64,000 nucleotides of DNA from assembly GCF_000720255.1 (NCBI RefSeq), contig NZ_JOJE01000005.1, forward strand, positions 124,001 to 188,000. The letters are read 5' to 3'. The notes below the pieces were generated by a model. It saw only the letters and a program-made list of their open reading frames with translations. It was not told the DNA's origin and did no database searches. Origin of the DNA: Streptomyces griseus subsp. griseus. Its GTDB lineage: Bacteria; Actinomycetota; Actinomycetes; Streptomycetales; Streptomycetaceae. Made by a program: the position numbers and the translations under genes. Positions 55,064 through 64,000 of the stretch are shown piece after piece. Within the stretch, counting starts at the first letter, position 1. Every line of letters starts with the position of its first letter.

Positions 55064-55750
55064 TCAGCGGGGGCGGGTACCGGCGAGCCATGTTCTCCAG
55101 ACATGCCGGGTGTTCGGCACCTCGGGATTGTCCAGGAGCCAGAGAACGTAGCCCGCGTGGATCTGTGCCCAGGGGTTTCCCGAGCGATGAGCCTTGTGGA
55201 GCCTGCCGCGCAGCTCGGCTCCGTCCACCGCCCGGGCCACACGCACGTACTCACGGTCCTTGCACCGATAGACCCGCTGGACAGCGAGGTCGACCAGATC
55301 GACGAGTTTCGCTCTCACCTCGTCCTCGTGGTCAGCAGTGGCCAGCTCTCTGATCAGAGACTGCTTCGTACCCCACGCCTTCGCGTGCTGTGTCCACTCC
55401 TGTGGGTACCGGGCCTCCCATTCCAGGAACAGCAGGGCGAGAGGCAGCCCCGCCCACGTGCTGATCTCCCCGGAGGCATGCCTGCTCCACAAGGCTTCGG
55501 GCAGACAGTGGCTCGCGGCCTCGTCGTATGCCTTGTGGGCAGCTCTCCGGTCCCGTGCCTTGAACCGCAACCGGGGCGTCGGGAGCCACGCCTTGTTGAT
55601 CCGGAGAAGAGCAGCCTCAACCTCTCGTCGGGCACTGGCCAGTCGGGCGAGGGCAGCGGCACGTTCGTCGGGGTCCGCCGCTATCAGTCCGTAAGCCCAC
55701 GCCAAACGCTCCGTCCACCCGTGGCCGTCGTCGACGCCCGAGCCCGCCAT
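55064..55750 (-). CDS. Protein of unknown function
   Basis: About 228 residues, soluble and rich in Arg, Ala, Trp and Glu. It is mostly alpha-helical by composition, with Trp-containing stretches (ISTWAGLPLALLFLEWEARYPQEWTQHAKAWG; in shorter pieces ISTWAGLPL, WEARYPQEWTQ). No signal peptide, membrane segment or known motif is seen. The start is uncertain; ATG 55750 is chosen and ATG 55771 is possible. Its codon use and composition look like those of a real gene. It points away from the FxsT locus with an IS110 relic between. Confidence 0.6.
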   Translation of the reverse strand: MAGSGVDDGHGWTERLAWAYGLIAADPDERAAALARLASARREVEAALLRINKAWLPTPRLRFKARDRRAAHKAYDEAASHCLPEALWSRHASGEISTWAGLPLALLFLEWEARYPQEWTQHAKAWGTKQSLIRELATADHEDEVRAKLVDLVDLAVQRVYRCKDREYVRVARAVDGAELRGRLHKAHRSGNPWAQIHAGYVLWLLDNPEVPNTRHVWRTWLAGTRPR

Positions 55751-55839
55751 CCCTGTCACACCACAGATCATCGCCCGAACGGCCCGCAGGCGCGATCCTT
55801 ATACGCATGGGCAGCACCGGTGCACTGATCGCGGCTGCG

Positions 55840-56052
55840 GCCGCGAGTCGCGCTGGGCTGCGGCGTGCCACTCGCCGCGCTCGCGTCGTCGCCGGTAGTG
55901 GGCGTTGGCTCGGGTGGATGCCGTCGGGTGATGGCCGGATTCTTGCCGGAGGATCTGGTGATGGGCGAGGAGCCGGCGTATGCCTTCAGGCCGCGGGCGT
56001 CGGCGCAGCGGGTGCGGCCGTCCGAGCGAACGTCCCCAGCGAGGCGAAAACG
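55840..56052 (-). pseudogene. Decayed IS110-family transposase fragment
   Basis: On the - strand, bases 56052 to 55921 read RFRLAGDVRSDGRTRCADA then RGLKAYAGSSPITRSSGKNP and AITRR, the conserved block of the IS110 transposase C-terminal domain. After a frame change and loss of about 30 residues, bases about 55917-55840 read ASTRANAHYRRRRERGEWHA and AAQR, which matches the usual HYDRRR...WHAAAQR end of the same domain. No start, no DEDD domain and no IS ends are seen. It is a relic of an insertion next to the FxsT locus. Confidence 0.75.
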
Positions 56053-56224
56053 CTGGATGGTGTGGCCCGATCAGGGCCGTTCGGGGTGTAATGGGGTCCA
56101 ACTCCCGCTCCATGTTCAGGTGGGTGGTACATCCCGCTCTGGCCGACCCCGACGGGGAGGGGCACGCGACTCCATGATTCATCCGGCTTCTCAAGCGAAC
56201 CCGTGACCTCATGGAGGGCAGGCC

Positions 56225-59200
56225 ATGACCGGCGACGACGCGGGCAGGATCATCACGTTCTACTCGTACAAAGGCGGTGCGGGACGGACGATGGCACTGG
56301 CCAACACGGCCTGGATCCTGGCCTCCTCGGGCAAGAGTGTCCTGGTGGTCGACTGGGACCTGGACGCTCCGGGTCTGGACCGCTTCCTGCACCCCTTCCT
56401 GAGCGAGAGCCGGCTGCGCTCCACACCCGGTGTGCTCGAATTGATCAGCCGGTCCACCCAGTCCATGATCCAGGCGCTGAACAGGGTCGAGCAGACGCGC
56501 CAGATCGAACTGGGTTCCGCACCGTCGGCCGCGGCCGACGCCTGGACGAGCGACGGAATCGCTCTCAACAGCTGCCTCATCCAGGTCGACTGGGAATTCC
56601 CCGCAGGCGGCCAGCTCTACTACCTCCCGGCCGGCACAAAGAACAAGGGCTACCTCCCGGCGTTCTCCCAATTCGACTGGAAGCCCTTCATGGACGGGCC
56701 GCTGGCGACCAGGTTCCTGGAAGGGCTCAAGCGCGAGCTCGTCGAAAACTTCGACTACGTCCTCATCGACAGCCGCACCGGACTCAACGACATCTCCGAC
56801 ATCTGCACCGTCATTCTGCCGCACACCTTGGTCACTTGCTTCACCCCGAGCAGCCAGAGCATCGAGGGCGCGGCAGGCGTGGCCGAGCGCATCGACGGAA
56901 TGTACGGCAACCGGGACATCCGGATCCTGCCGGTTCCCATGCGGGTCGAGAACGCCGAAGCCGATCGGCTGGACGTCGCCCGTGGGCAGATCCAGTACCG
57001 CTTCGACCGGATCGTGCGCAAGCACATCACCGACCGGGCCCCTGAGGACTACTGGGGCAATGTGGAGATCCCCTACCGGCCCATCTACTCCTACGAGGAG
57101 ACGCTCGCCCCGTTCCGCGAGCGGACAGGGGACCCCAAGAGCCTGCTCGCCGCCTACGAGAGACTCACCGAGGTCATCACGGACGGCCAGGTCGACTCGA
57201 TGCCCCGCATCGACGAGACGCTGCGCCGCAAGACCCTCGACCGGTACACCCGCCACCGCCCGCCGCCCATCTCCGATGTATACGTCAGCTTCGTTCCCCA
57301 GGACCGGAGTTGGGCCAACTGGGCGGGTGCGGTCCTGGCGCAGGCCGGTTTCAAGGTCCACCTGGCGGCCGAGGGCACGGCCGAGGGCGCTCAGCGGCGG
57401 GACGAGATCGAGCGCGGCGTCGAGTCGGCCTCGCACACCTTGGTCATCATCTCCGAGACCTATGTCAGGTCGTCCCGCTTCCGCACCACCTGGGAGGCGG
57501 TCTACGCGGAGGGCGACCGGCGCTCGCACCAGCTGGTCTCGATACAGGTCGACCGGAAGCTGTCACTGGACGCGCCCTTCACGGAACGACTGGCCGACAT
57601 GACCCGCTGCGACACCGGAGAGGAGGCCCGTGAGGCCCTGCTGGCCGGCTTCGGCCGTACCCCCGAGTCGCTGACCCGCAGTCAGTTCACCGGAGGCGAG
57701 CAGAAGCTGCCCCGCTACCCCGGTGCCGAACCTCAGGTCTACGCGGCCCCGTTGCGCACCTCGTCCTTCACCGGACGCACGGAGCTGCTGGAGGGCATCC
57801 GGGAGAAACTGTGGAAGGAGGACAACCGCGCCCTCGTGCTCAAGGGCATGGGCGGGGTCGGGAAGACCCTGCTGGCCCAGGAGTTCGCGTACCGCTACAA
57901 GAGCGACTACGACGTCGTCTGGCACATCCAGGCCGAGCAGAAGATCCTGGCCGTCGAGCAGTACGCGGCCCTGGCCGAGGAGCTCGGCCTGCCGATGCGC
58001 CCGAATCCGACCGACATGGCCAAGGCGGCGTACGAAGCGCTCAACCAGGATGAGCGGTACGCCAGTTGGCTGCTGATCTTGGACAATGTGACGGAGGCCG
58101 ACTCCCTCCCCGAGTTCATGATGAACGGCCGGGGCCACATCCTGATCACCAGCCAGCGCGCCGAGGGCTGGGGACGGTTCGTGGACACCCTCGACGTCCC
58201 CGTGTTCGAGAGGGACGAGAGCATCGCCCACCTGCACAGCCGACTGCCCGATTGCGGCTGGACGGAGGCCGACCAGATCGCGGAGGCCCTGGGCGACCTG
58301 CCGATCGCGATCGAACGCGCCGCGGCCTACATCGAGCAGACCAGAGTCGACGTCCGCAGCTACATCGAACAGCTCCAGCCCCAGGCCACCGGAGCCCTGG
58401 ACGACCACACGGTCGGCGAAGTCGTCAAGTCGAGCACCAACACCTGGGAGTTCGCCCTCGGACAGCTGCGGGAGAAGTTTCCGCCGGCGGTGAAGCTCCT
58501 GCAGATCTGCTCGTACTACAGCTCCGATCCGATCTCCATGGACCTGCTGGAAGGCTTCGAGGTCTCCAGGGCACTCGGCGGTGTCCACACGGTCTCCCGC
58601 GCCTACAAGGAGCTGAGCAAGTTCTCCCTGGTCACGGTGGACCGCAAGGTCCGGCGCGTGATGATGCACCGGATGGTGCAGATCGCCATGCGCGAGGAGA
58701 TGACCGACGCGGAGCGCGAGGCCGCACAGGAAGTGGTCCATCGCTCGCTGATCGCCGCCAGACCGAGCGGGGACGACCCCGAGAACCCCGACACCTGGGA
58801 GAAGTACCGCATCATCTGGCCGCACCTCGGCACACCGTGGACCGAGACCGCGCCCGACGAAGGCGTCAGGGAACTCTTCGTGGACCGGGTTCGCCAGCTG
58901 CGCCGCCGGGGAGAGCTGAGCCAGGCCTTGGACTACAGCTTCCGGCGGGTGGCCGCCTGGTCCGCGGAGGGCGCGCCGGAAGGACGCTGGACGCTGCACA
59001 TGCGCTTCCAGATCGCCAACATCCTGCGCGCCCAGGGCAGGTACGAGGAGTCGCTCGCCCTCGACCAGGAGGTCCTGGAGCGACAGCTCGCCGTACTCGA
59101 CGATGTGGACGACCAGCACGTCCTCATGACCACCAGTAGCATCGCGGCCGACCTGCGGGGCCTTGGCCGGCTGACGGAGGCTCTGCGGTACGACGAGGAG

Positions 59201-60211
59201 ACGTACCGGAGGTACGAGCTCATCTACGGTGAGGATCACGCGCGCACCCTCAGCGCGGCCAACAACCTCGCCGTCGCCCTGCGACTCTCCGGCGACTACT
59301 ACAAGGCCCGCGCGCTGGACCGCAAGACGCTGGAACTGCGTGAGGCGATCCAGCTCCACGATCACCCGCTGACCATCGAGTCCGCGGTGAACCTGGGCCG
59401 CGATCTGCGGGACTGCGGTGACTACGAGGAATCTGTCACCCTGCTGAAGCGCGCCTACGAGCGCTGTCTGCGCAACCCCCGCCTCACCCAGGGCTCGCCG
59501 ACTGTGCTCAACACGGCCAAGGCCCTGGCCGGTTCGCTGCGAAAGGCGGGTCGGCCGGTGGAGGCCGAGGAGCTCGTGCGCCATGTGCTGAGGAGCACAG
59601 CCGAGGGAGAACGGGGATCGTGCTCGGAGGGATTGCTGCTGGAGATGAGTTTGGCCGGCGACATGGCAGCCCAGGGCCGCGCCGACGAGGCGCTGAGCCT
59701 GATCCGCAGGGTTCTGGGCGATCTGAGAGACAGCCTGGGAGAGAGGCACCCCCACGCTGTGGCCTGCTCGGTCAACTACGCGGTCCTTCAGCTCGGCGAC
59801 ATGGGATCCATCCGTCCGGTAGCGGCCGGCGAGGCGTGGGAGGCGCTGCGCCGAGCCCGGGCGATGTTCCGTGAACTCCATGGCGAGCACCATCCTCATG
59901 TGCTCATCTGCCGTGCGAACCTGGCCGTCGCGGAGGCAGCGCTCGCCAAGTGGGAGGAAGCCCGGAAGAGCAGTCATGACGCCTACGAACTGCTCAAGGA
60001 GGTTCTCGGGCCGACTCACCCGTCGACGCTGACCTGTGCCGGAAACCTCGCTGTCCTCCTGCGTCATCTGGGCCGGACCGAAGAGGCCCGCACCAAGCAC
60101 CACGACACCCTGGCCTCGCTGAGCAAGCGCATCGGCGGGGAGCACCCCCGCGTGCTGGCCCTGCAGAAGTGGAAACTCAGCTGTCTCGACCTTGAGCCGC
60201 ACCCGATCTGA
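56225..60211 (+). CDS. fxsT: FxSxx-COOH-system-type TIR/NB-ARC/TPR protein (FxsT-like)
   Basis: A 1328-residue multidomain protein. Order: MinD/ParA-like P-loop domain (about 8-330, deviant Walker A SYKGGAGRTM at 14-23), TIR domain (about 347-480, YVSFVPQDRSWANW with a Glu after TTW), NB-ARC NTPase (about 510-850, GMGGVGKT near 541, LLILDNV) and TPR repeats (about 930-1320). The architecture matches FxsT of the FxSxx-COOH peptide system, in which a radical SAM enzyme (FxsB) modifies a small peptide (FxsA). Neither partner is seen in this window. The ATG follows GGAGGG. A defence or signalling role is plausible, by analogy with TIR and STAND proteins. Confidence 0.85.
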   Translation: MTGDDAGRIITFYSYKGGAGRTMALANTAWILASSGKSVLVVDWDLDAPGLDRFLHPFLSESRLRSTPGVLELISRSTQSMIQALNRVEQTRQIELGSAPSAAADAWTSDGIALNSCLIQVDWEFPAGGQLYYLPAGTKNKGYLPAFSQFDWKPFMDGPLATRFLEGLKRELVENFDYVLIDSRTGLNDISDICTVILPHTLVTCFTPSSQSIEGAAGVAERIDGMYGNRDIRILPVPMRVENAEADRLDVARGQIQYRFDRIVRKHITDRAPEDYWGNVEIPYRPIYSYEETLAPFRERTGDPKSLLAAYERLTEVITDGQVDSMPRIDETLRRKTLDRYTRHRPPPISDVYVSFVPQDRSWANWAGAVLAQAGFKVHLAAEGTAEGAQRRDEIERGVESASHTLVIISETYVRSSRFRTTWEAVYAEGDRRSHQLVSIQVDRKLSLDAPFTERLADMTRCDTGEEAREALLAGFGRTPESLTRSQFTGGEQKLPRYPGAEPQVYAAPLRTSSFTGRTELLEGIREKLWKEDNRALVLKGMGGVGKTLLAQEFAYRYKSDYDVVWHIQAEQKILAVEQYAALAEELGLPMRPNPTDMAKAAYEALNQDERYASWLLILDNVTEADSLPEFMMNGRGHILITSQRAEGWGRFVDTLDVPVFERDESIAHLHSRLPDCGWTEADQIAEALGDLPIAIERAAAYIEQTRVDVRSYIEQLQPQATGALDDHTVGEVVKSSTNTWEFALGQLREKFPPAVKLLQICSYYSSDPISMDLLEGFEVSRALGGVHTVSRAYKELSKFSLVTVDRKVRRVMMHRMVQIAMREEMTDAEREAAQEVVHRSLIAARPSGDDPENPDTWEKYRIIWPHLGTPWTETAPDEGVRELFVDRVRQLRRRGELSQALDYSFRRVAAWSAEGAPEGRWTLHMRFQIANILRAQGRYEESLALDQEVLERQLAVLDDVDDQHVLMTTSSIAADLRGLGRLTEALRYDEETYRRYELIYGEDHARTLSAANNLAVALRLSGDYYKARALDRKTLELREAIQLHDHPLTIESAVNLGRDLRDCGDYEESVTLLKRAYERCLRNPRLTQGSPTVLNTAKALAGSLRKAGRPVEAEELVRHVLRSTAEGERGSCSEGLLLEMSLAGDMAAQGRADEALSLIRRVLGDLRDSLGERHPHAVACSVNYAVLQLGDMGSIRPVAAGEAWEALRRARAMFRELHGEHHPHVLICRANLAVAEAALAKWEEARKSSHDAYELLKEVLGPTHPSTLTCAGNLAVLLRHLGRTEEARTKHHDTLASLSKRIGGEHPRVLALQKWKLSCLDLEPHPI

Positions 60212-60223
60212 GAGCCACGAGCC

Positions 60224-60272
60224 GGGACTCCAGACTTCACCATGACCGTCCTGAGATCACGGTTGGAGTCCC
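60224..60272. terminator. Inverted repeat after fxsT
   Basis: GGGACTCCA and TGGAGTCCC form a 9-bp stem, with an inner ACCGT/ACGGT pairing, directly after the fxsT stop. It could terminate or attenuate transcription into the next gene. Confidence 0.55.
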
Positions 60273-60389
60273 TGTCGACTCGGAGCGGATGAGGACGCGC
60301 CGGACTCGGAGTGCGCGGCTGGGAATGCGGCACCGTCTCCGTGGGCATACACAGTCTGCTCAGCGGAAGCAGGGTCGAAATGGGGGTCG

Positions 60390-62909
60390 ATGGCCAGCCT
60401 CGTCGGTCGACGACGTGAAGCGCTGCTCCTCTCCTCGGGCCCTGTCCTCGGGGCCGCCGTAGGCGCGCTGACCAACCTGGTCACCTCCACCTGGAATTGG
60501 TGGCTCTTCGGCGCGCTTCTGGTGCTGATCTCCCTCGCCTCCGCCGGCGCCGCTCTGGTGCCCGGCAACGGTTCCGGCGGCGCCGGCTCCACCTACCAGA
60601 ACCCTCCGTGCACCCTCCCCCCGAGCGCCGCGGTGTTCGCCGGGCGTGACCGGGAACTGCGCAGACTCCTCGACGTTCGCCCGCCCAGAAGCGGCTCCCG
60701 TCCCCTTGTCTGCATCATCACGGGCCGGTCGGGGAGCGGCAAGACGGAGTTGGCTGTCCAGGCCGCGCACCTGCTCGCGGCGCGGTACCCGGCGGGGCAG
60801 CTTTTCGTCGGCTACCGCAGCCACGCCGATTCGGCCGGCCGGCTCGACCCGCTGGACGCCCTCGCCGCGCTCCTGGTCACGGTCGGGGCCGCCCAGACCG
60901 CCGCGAGCCTGGGGCCGGCCGGCATGAGCGGGCAATGGCAGTCCGTAGTGGGACACAAGCCGTTCCTGCTCGTGCTCGACGACGTCGACCACACCTCCCA
61001 GGTGCTGGAGGTCCTTCCCCGATCCCCCCACTCCCTCGTCCTGCTCACCAGTCGGCACATGATTCCCGGAATCGATGCGGATGTGCACATCGCGATCGAC
61101 ACGCTGCCCGAGGAAGCCGCACGCTCCGTCCTCCGCACCATCCTGCGGCGGGGATCTCACACCGTCGACGACACGATGATCGATGGACTGGTCGCGACGT
61201 ACCGGCTGCCGCTCACGGTGAGGCACATCGCGGACCGGATCGTCGCCGAGCATGTGCCGTCAGGCCCCCATACCGGCCCGGGTGGCCGCCACCTTCACGG
61301 TGTCGGGCTCGAACCGATGCTGGCGACGATCCAGGCCCTCGAGCCGGCGCACCGTCTGGTCTTCCGACGGGCCGCGCTCCACCCAGGGCCCCATGTGACG
61401 GCCGAGATCGCGGCGGCCCTGGCGAGCCTGAGCATCAGGGATGCCGAACGCTCCCTCACCGTGCTCCACCGTCAGGGCCTGCTCGTGAGACCCGACCCGC
61501 ATGGTTTCGGATTCCACGATCTGATGCAATCGCTGGCTCAGCCGGAGGACACGGTGCAGAACGACGAGGCGTCCGCCCAGGCCCGAGGGAGGCTGTTCGA
61601 ACTGATGGCGTGCCTGCTGAAGCGGGCGAACACCTGCATCTCCGCGCCCATGGAGCTGCCTGTGCCGGACAGCGTCCATGCGGGGCCTGTTGTCCCGATG
61701 ACGGAGCAACAGGCCCTGGAGTGGCTGGACCACCACTTCGACGACCTGCGGTCGGTGGCGCGACTGGCCATCGAGTGCGCCTGGCCCAAGAGCTGGTGGC
61801 TGACCGCCGGGCTCGCCTACTTCATGCGGATCCGGAGAAACCTGGTCCAGGCCGAGGAGCTGAACAAGGCGGCGTTGCAGATCGCCCTCGTGTCGGGAGA
61901 CCTGTCCGGTCAGGCCAACTGCCGCGCCCAGCTGGGAACCCTGCATCGGGTGTCGGGCCGGTACAGCTCGGCCGAGGAATACAGTCGTACGGCGATGAGC
62001 ATCTTCGCCGATCTACGGACGGGTGAGCCACGCAACCAGGCGTATTGTGCGAGCGAACTGGGCGTAATTCTCTACCACTTGGCGAAATACGTGCCCGCTC
62101 GCGTCCTCACGCAGCAGGCAGTCGATCTTTACCGCGACACGTCCGACCAGCGTGGAGAGGCCAACGGACTCGGTAACCTCGGGCTGATCAGCAGAGCGAC
62201 CGGCGACTACCAAGGAGCCCGCGAGGCCCTCACGGAGGCATATGCGATCTTCGCCGCCATGGAGAACCATCGCAACAGGGCATGGATCCTCATCGAACTC
62301 GGCACCATCGACCGGCTCACCGGAGACCAGCACCGCGCCTTGGCGCAGTTCTCCGAGGCTCTGGACATCTACTCCGACGCCGCGGACCGCAACGGCTGCG
62401 CCTGGGCCCGCCGCGAGATGGGGATCGTACAGAGGAGCCTCGGGCACTACGCCGAAGCCGGCTCTCTGCTCGAAGCGGCTTTGCGCGAGTTCGAAGACCT
62501 GGGCAGCCCGAGGAACGTGGCGGACGCCCGGGTCGAACTCGGCTCCCTGCACCGGGCGATGGGCGACCTCGCCGCTGCACGCCCGCACGCTCAGGCCGCG
62601 CACGACATGTACGCCGGTATGGGCAACCGCCGGGGTGAAGCATGGGCGGAGCTGGAACTGGGGGCGCTCGATGCCGCGGAGGGCCAGTTGATCTCGGCGG
62701 CCGGCAGATTCGGGCGGGCACAGAGGGTCTACGAGGACATAGGTGACCGTTCCGGTGACGCGCGGGTCCAGCTGGAGCTGGGCAGACTCGAACTCAGCCG
62801 GGGAGACCTCGCAAAAGCACGGAACCACCTCAATGCGGCTCTGACGCTCTACACCCAGCTCAATGCCCCGCAGAGCGCGGACGTCCGTGACCTCCTCGCC
62901 GGGATGTGA
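60390..62909 (+). CDS. Membrane-anchored NB-ARC/TPR (STAND-type) protein
   Basis: An 839-residue protein. Two N-terminal hydrophobic helices (about 13-35 and 36-57) anchor it in the membrane. An NB-ARC-type NTPase follows (about 80-330; P-loop GRSGSGKT near 112, Walker B FLLVLDDVD near 193), and the C-terminal half (about 470-830) consists of TPR repeats (AEELNKAALQIALVSGDLSGQANC, ALTEAYAIFAAMENHRNRAW and similar). It resembles the C-terminal part of AfsR/SARP-type regulators without their DNA-binding domain. It is downstream of fxsT on the same strand and is probably part of the same system. Confidence 0.85.
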   Translation: MASLVGRRREALLLSSGPVLGAAVGALTNLVTSTWNWWLFGALLVLISLASAGAALVPGNGSGGAGSTYQNPPCTLPPSAAVFAGRDRELRRLLDVRPPRSGSRPLVCIITGRSGSGKTELAVQAAHLLAARYPAGQLFVGYRSHADSAGRLDPLDALAALLVTVGAAQTAASLGPAGMSGQWQSVVGHKPFLLVLDDVDHTSQVLEVLPRSPHSLVLLTSRHMIPGIDADVHIAIDTLPEEAARSVLRTILRRGSHTVDDTMIDGLVATYRLPLTVRHIADRIVAEHVPSGPHTGPGGRHLHGVGLEPMLATIQALEPAHRLVFRRAALHPGPHVTAEIAAALASLSIRDAERSLTVLHRQGLLVRPDPHGFGFHDLMQSLAQPEDTVQNDEASAQARGRLFELMACLLKRANTCISAPMELPVPDSVHAGPVVPMTEQQALEWLDHHFDDLRSVARLAIECAWPKSWWLTAGLAYFMRIRRNLVQAEELNKAALQIALVSGDLSGQANCRAQLGTLHRVSGRYSSAEEYSRTAMSIFADLRTGEPRNQAYCASELGVILYHLAKYVPARVLTQQAVDLYRDTSDQRGEANGLGNLGLISRATGDYQGAREALTEAYAIFAAMENHRNRAWILIELGTIDRLTGDQHRALAQFSEALDIYSDAADRNGCAWARREMGIVQRSLGHYAEAGSLLEAALREFEDLGSPRNVADARVELGSLHRAMGDLAAARPHAQAAHDMYAGMGNRRGEAWAELELGALDAAEGQLISAAGRFGRAQRVYEDIGDRSGDARVQLELGRLELSRGDLAKARNHLNAALTLYTQLNAPQSADVRDLLAGM

Positions 62910-63137
62910 GAGAGGTACCCGTGGGAGCCACCACCACCGCACCGGAGAGCCGCATGATGCCTGGCCCTACCGGGCTGGGAGCAGGGCTGCGAACCAGCGG
63001 TTCCACGTCGTCACCGCCCTCCCACCGGGCGTGTGCCGGGGCGGACGACAGTCGTTCGGCGGGTGTCGGCAGGCCCCGGTCGGGCCTCGGCAGGCTCCCC
63101 GCTTCTCACCGACGCACTGGGCGTGTTCGTGTCATGG

Positions 63138-63974
63138 TCAGGGACGCGCCCTCCCGGTGGCCGGGCCGCGGCCCCTCGGGCGTGACAGACGGTTGAGGTT
63201 CATCCACTCGACGGCGGCGTCGACCGCCCAGCGCAGCGGCAGCAGACGACTCTCGGCGTCTCCGATCCGGCCGCGTGCGACCCGGCCGTCGTCGCCCGAC
63301 CGGGTCTCCAGCCAACCGCCCAAGCGACCGAAATCCTCGTCGTGCAGGTCCACGTCGATGAAGCTCGCCCATCCGGGAGTGCCGTCGTCGAGCATGACCT
63401 TGCAGTCATATCGGCGGGTGGAACCGGGCGGACGGTACTCCGCAAGATGGAACGCGGTACAGACGTCGAATCCGACGCCCAGCAGCAGGATGTGAGCACC
63501 CAGCTCGTACAGGCGGCCCAGCGGGGATCGTTCTCCCAGTAGGCAGTCGCGTGCGTGCTGCGCGGTGATCCACTGCGCGCGGGAGCCGAGTGCGGCGAAG
63601 GAGGTCTGCGGATGGCCGCTGCGTCGGGCCCCCGGTGTACAACGCACCTCCTCGGCAAGCCTTCCCATGCCTTGGGTGGGTGTGGACAGCGTCCTGAAGG
63701 GCTCCATGGTGTCGTGATATGCGCGCAATTGACGGTCCGTCATTCCGCGCGTCCGAGTCACGTAAGCCGGGGACGTCAGAGAGTTGCCCGCGGTGAAGGA
63801 GGGAACGACGAGAGTGCCGTCCGGGCCGAGCGCGGCGCGCAGGGCGCGCACCACCGTTGGGGCACCGCCGGGTACCGCGCCCACGGCGGCCAGCGAGGCA
63901 TGGACCAGCAGCGTGCCGGCCTCCGGACAACCCAGGCTCCGGAGATCAACGGCGAGTGAGGCCTCCGTCGGCAT
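63138..63974 (-). CDS. AAC(3)-family N-acetyltransferase-like protein
   Basis: A 278-residue protein of the aminoglycoside 3-N-acetyltransferase family (LLVHASLAAVGAVPGGAPTVVRAL, LVVPSFTAGNSL, PFRTLSTPTQGMGRLAEEVR, ILLLGVGFDVCTAFHLAEYR). The start ATG has GAGGAG ten bases upstream, and the bases before it contain TGA codons that can be the stop of another gene running off the right edge on the same strand, so it is probably the downstream gene of an operon. Many such proteins are not resistance enzymes. It converges on the NB-ARC gene with about 230 bases between. Confidence 0.88.
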   Translation of the reverse strand: MPTEASLAVDLRSLGCPEAGTLLVHASLAAVGAVPGGAPTVVRALRAALGPDGTLVVPSFTAGNSLTSPAYVTRTRGMTDRQLRAYHDTMEPFRTLSTPTQGMGRLAEEVRCTPGARRSGHPQTSFAALGSRAQWITAQHARDCLLGERSPLGRLYELGAHILLLGVGFDVCTAFHLAEYRPPGSTRRYDCKVMLDDGTPGWASFIDVDLHDEDFGRLGGWLETRSGDDGRVARGRIGDAESRLLPLRWAVDAAVEWMNLNRLSRPRGRGPATGRARP

Positions 63975-64000
63975 CCGTCATCAACTCCTCAGCCGGGCGA

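Noticed and set aside
57563-60202. 879-codon - strand frame opposite fxsT
   Set aside because: It is antisense to a protein with clear domains, and its sequence is rich in Val, Gly, Gln and Arg without any motif.
62906-63196. 96-codon frame starting within the NB-ARC gene stop, considered as a peptide gene such as fxsA
   Set aside because: It lacks the FxSxx C-terminus, has antisense-like Arg/Pro/Ser composition and overlaps the convergent AAC(3) gene.

Overview
The window comes from a Streptomyces chromosome. The evidence is a very high GC content with strong third-position bias, frequent GTG and TTG starts, and a characteristic gene set: geosmin synthase, Streptomyces subtilisin inhibitor, two conservons (cvnABCD), a gamma-butyrolactone receptor/AfsA locus, an AA10 polysaccharide monooxygenase and an FxsT-type TIR/NB-ARC/TPR protein. 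No rRNA, tRNA, CRISPR array or intact insertion sequence was seen. One decayed IS110-type transposase was found beside the FxsT locus.

Layout. 0.1-4 kb: two M14-like carboxypeptidase paralogues, the second translationally coupled to a subtilisin inhibitor, then a DUF1707-FHA protein. 4.1-11.6 kb: malto-oligosyltrehalose trehalohydrolase, an aminoglycoside-phosphotransferase-fold protein that lacks its catalytic Asp, an M24 aminopeptidase, a calcineurin-type phosphoesterase with an altered metal motif, a PDZ membrane protein, and a LysR regulator divergent from a glutamine-amidotransferase-like protein. 11.6-17.7 kb: geosmin synthase, a DUF89/ARMT1 protein, a CprB-like receptor, an AfsA-like enzyme and a second ArpA-type receptor, with ARE-like operators. 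17.7-27 kb: secreted S8 protease, LPMO, a small exported protein, a G-rich gene desert, a DUF6230/DUF6114 pair, TatA, and an ArsR-controlled Mg-type P-ATPase.

27.4-44.2 kb: an orphan sugar-type binding lipoprotein followed by conservon 1, a GH43-AbfB glycosidase, then a quaternary-amine-type ABC importer whose parts are separated. Its binding protein is coupled to a HAL-fold lyase with a Gly-Thr-Gly MIO site (34-36.5 kb), while its two permeases and ATPase lie at 41.7-44.2 kb. Between them, on the opposite strand, sit conservon 2 and a RidA-family gene. 44.4-49.2 kb: an extracytoplasmic flavin electron-transfer operon (ferric-reductase-like membrane protein, FMN-binding protein, ApbE) divergent from an OmpR-type two-component system, then a 93-bp higher-order tandem repeat. 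49.6-55.8 kb: an MFS exporter with a divergent MmyB-type regulator, a secreted zincin, a serine beta-lactamase-fold hydrolase and one unrecognised protein. 55.8-64 kb: IS110 relic, FxsT, a second membrane-anchored NB-ARC/TPR protein, and an AAC(3)-family acetyltransferase that appears coupled to a gene beyond the right edge.

The most interesting leads are the HAL-fold lyase/betaine-importer locus split by a conservon, the conservon kinase lacking its phospho-acceptor His next to an orphan binding protein, and the FxsT/NB-ARC/AAC(3) cluster running off the edge. All functional calls are from reading the sequence; no database search was run.
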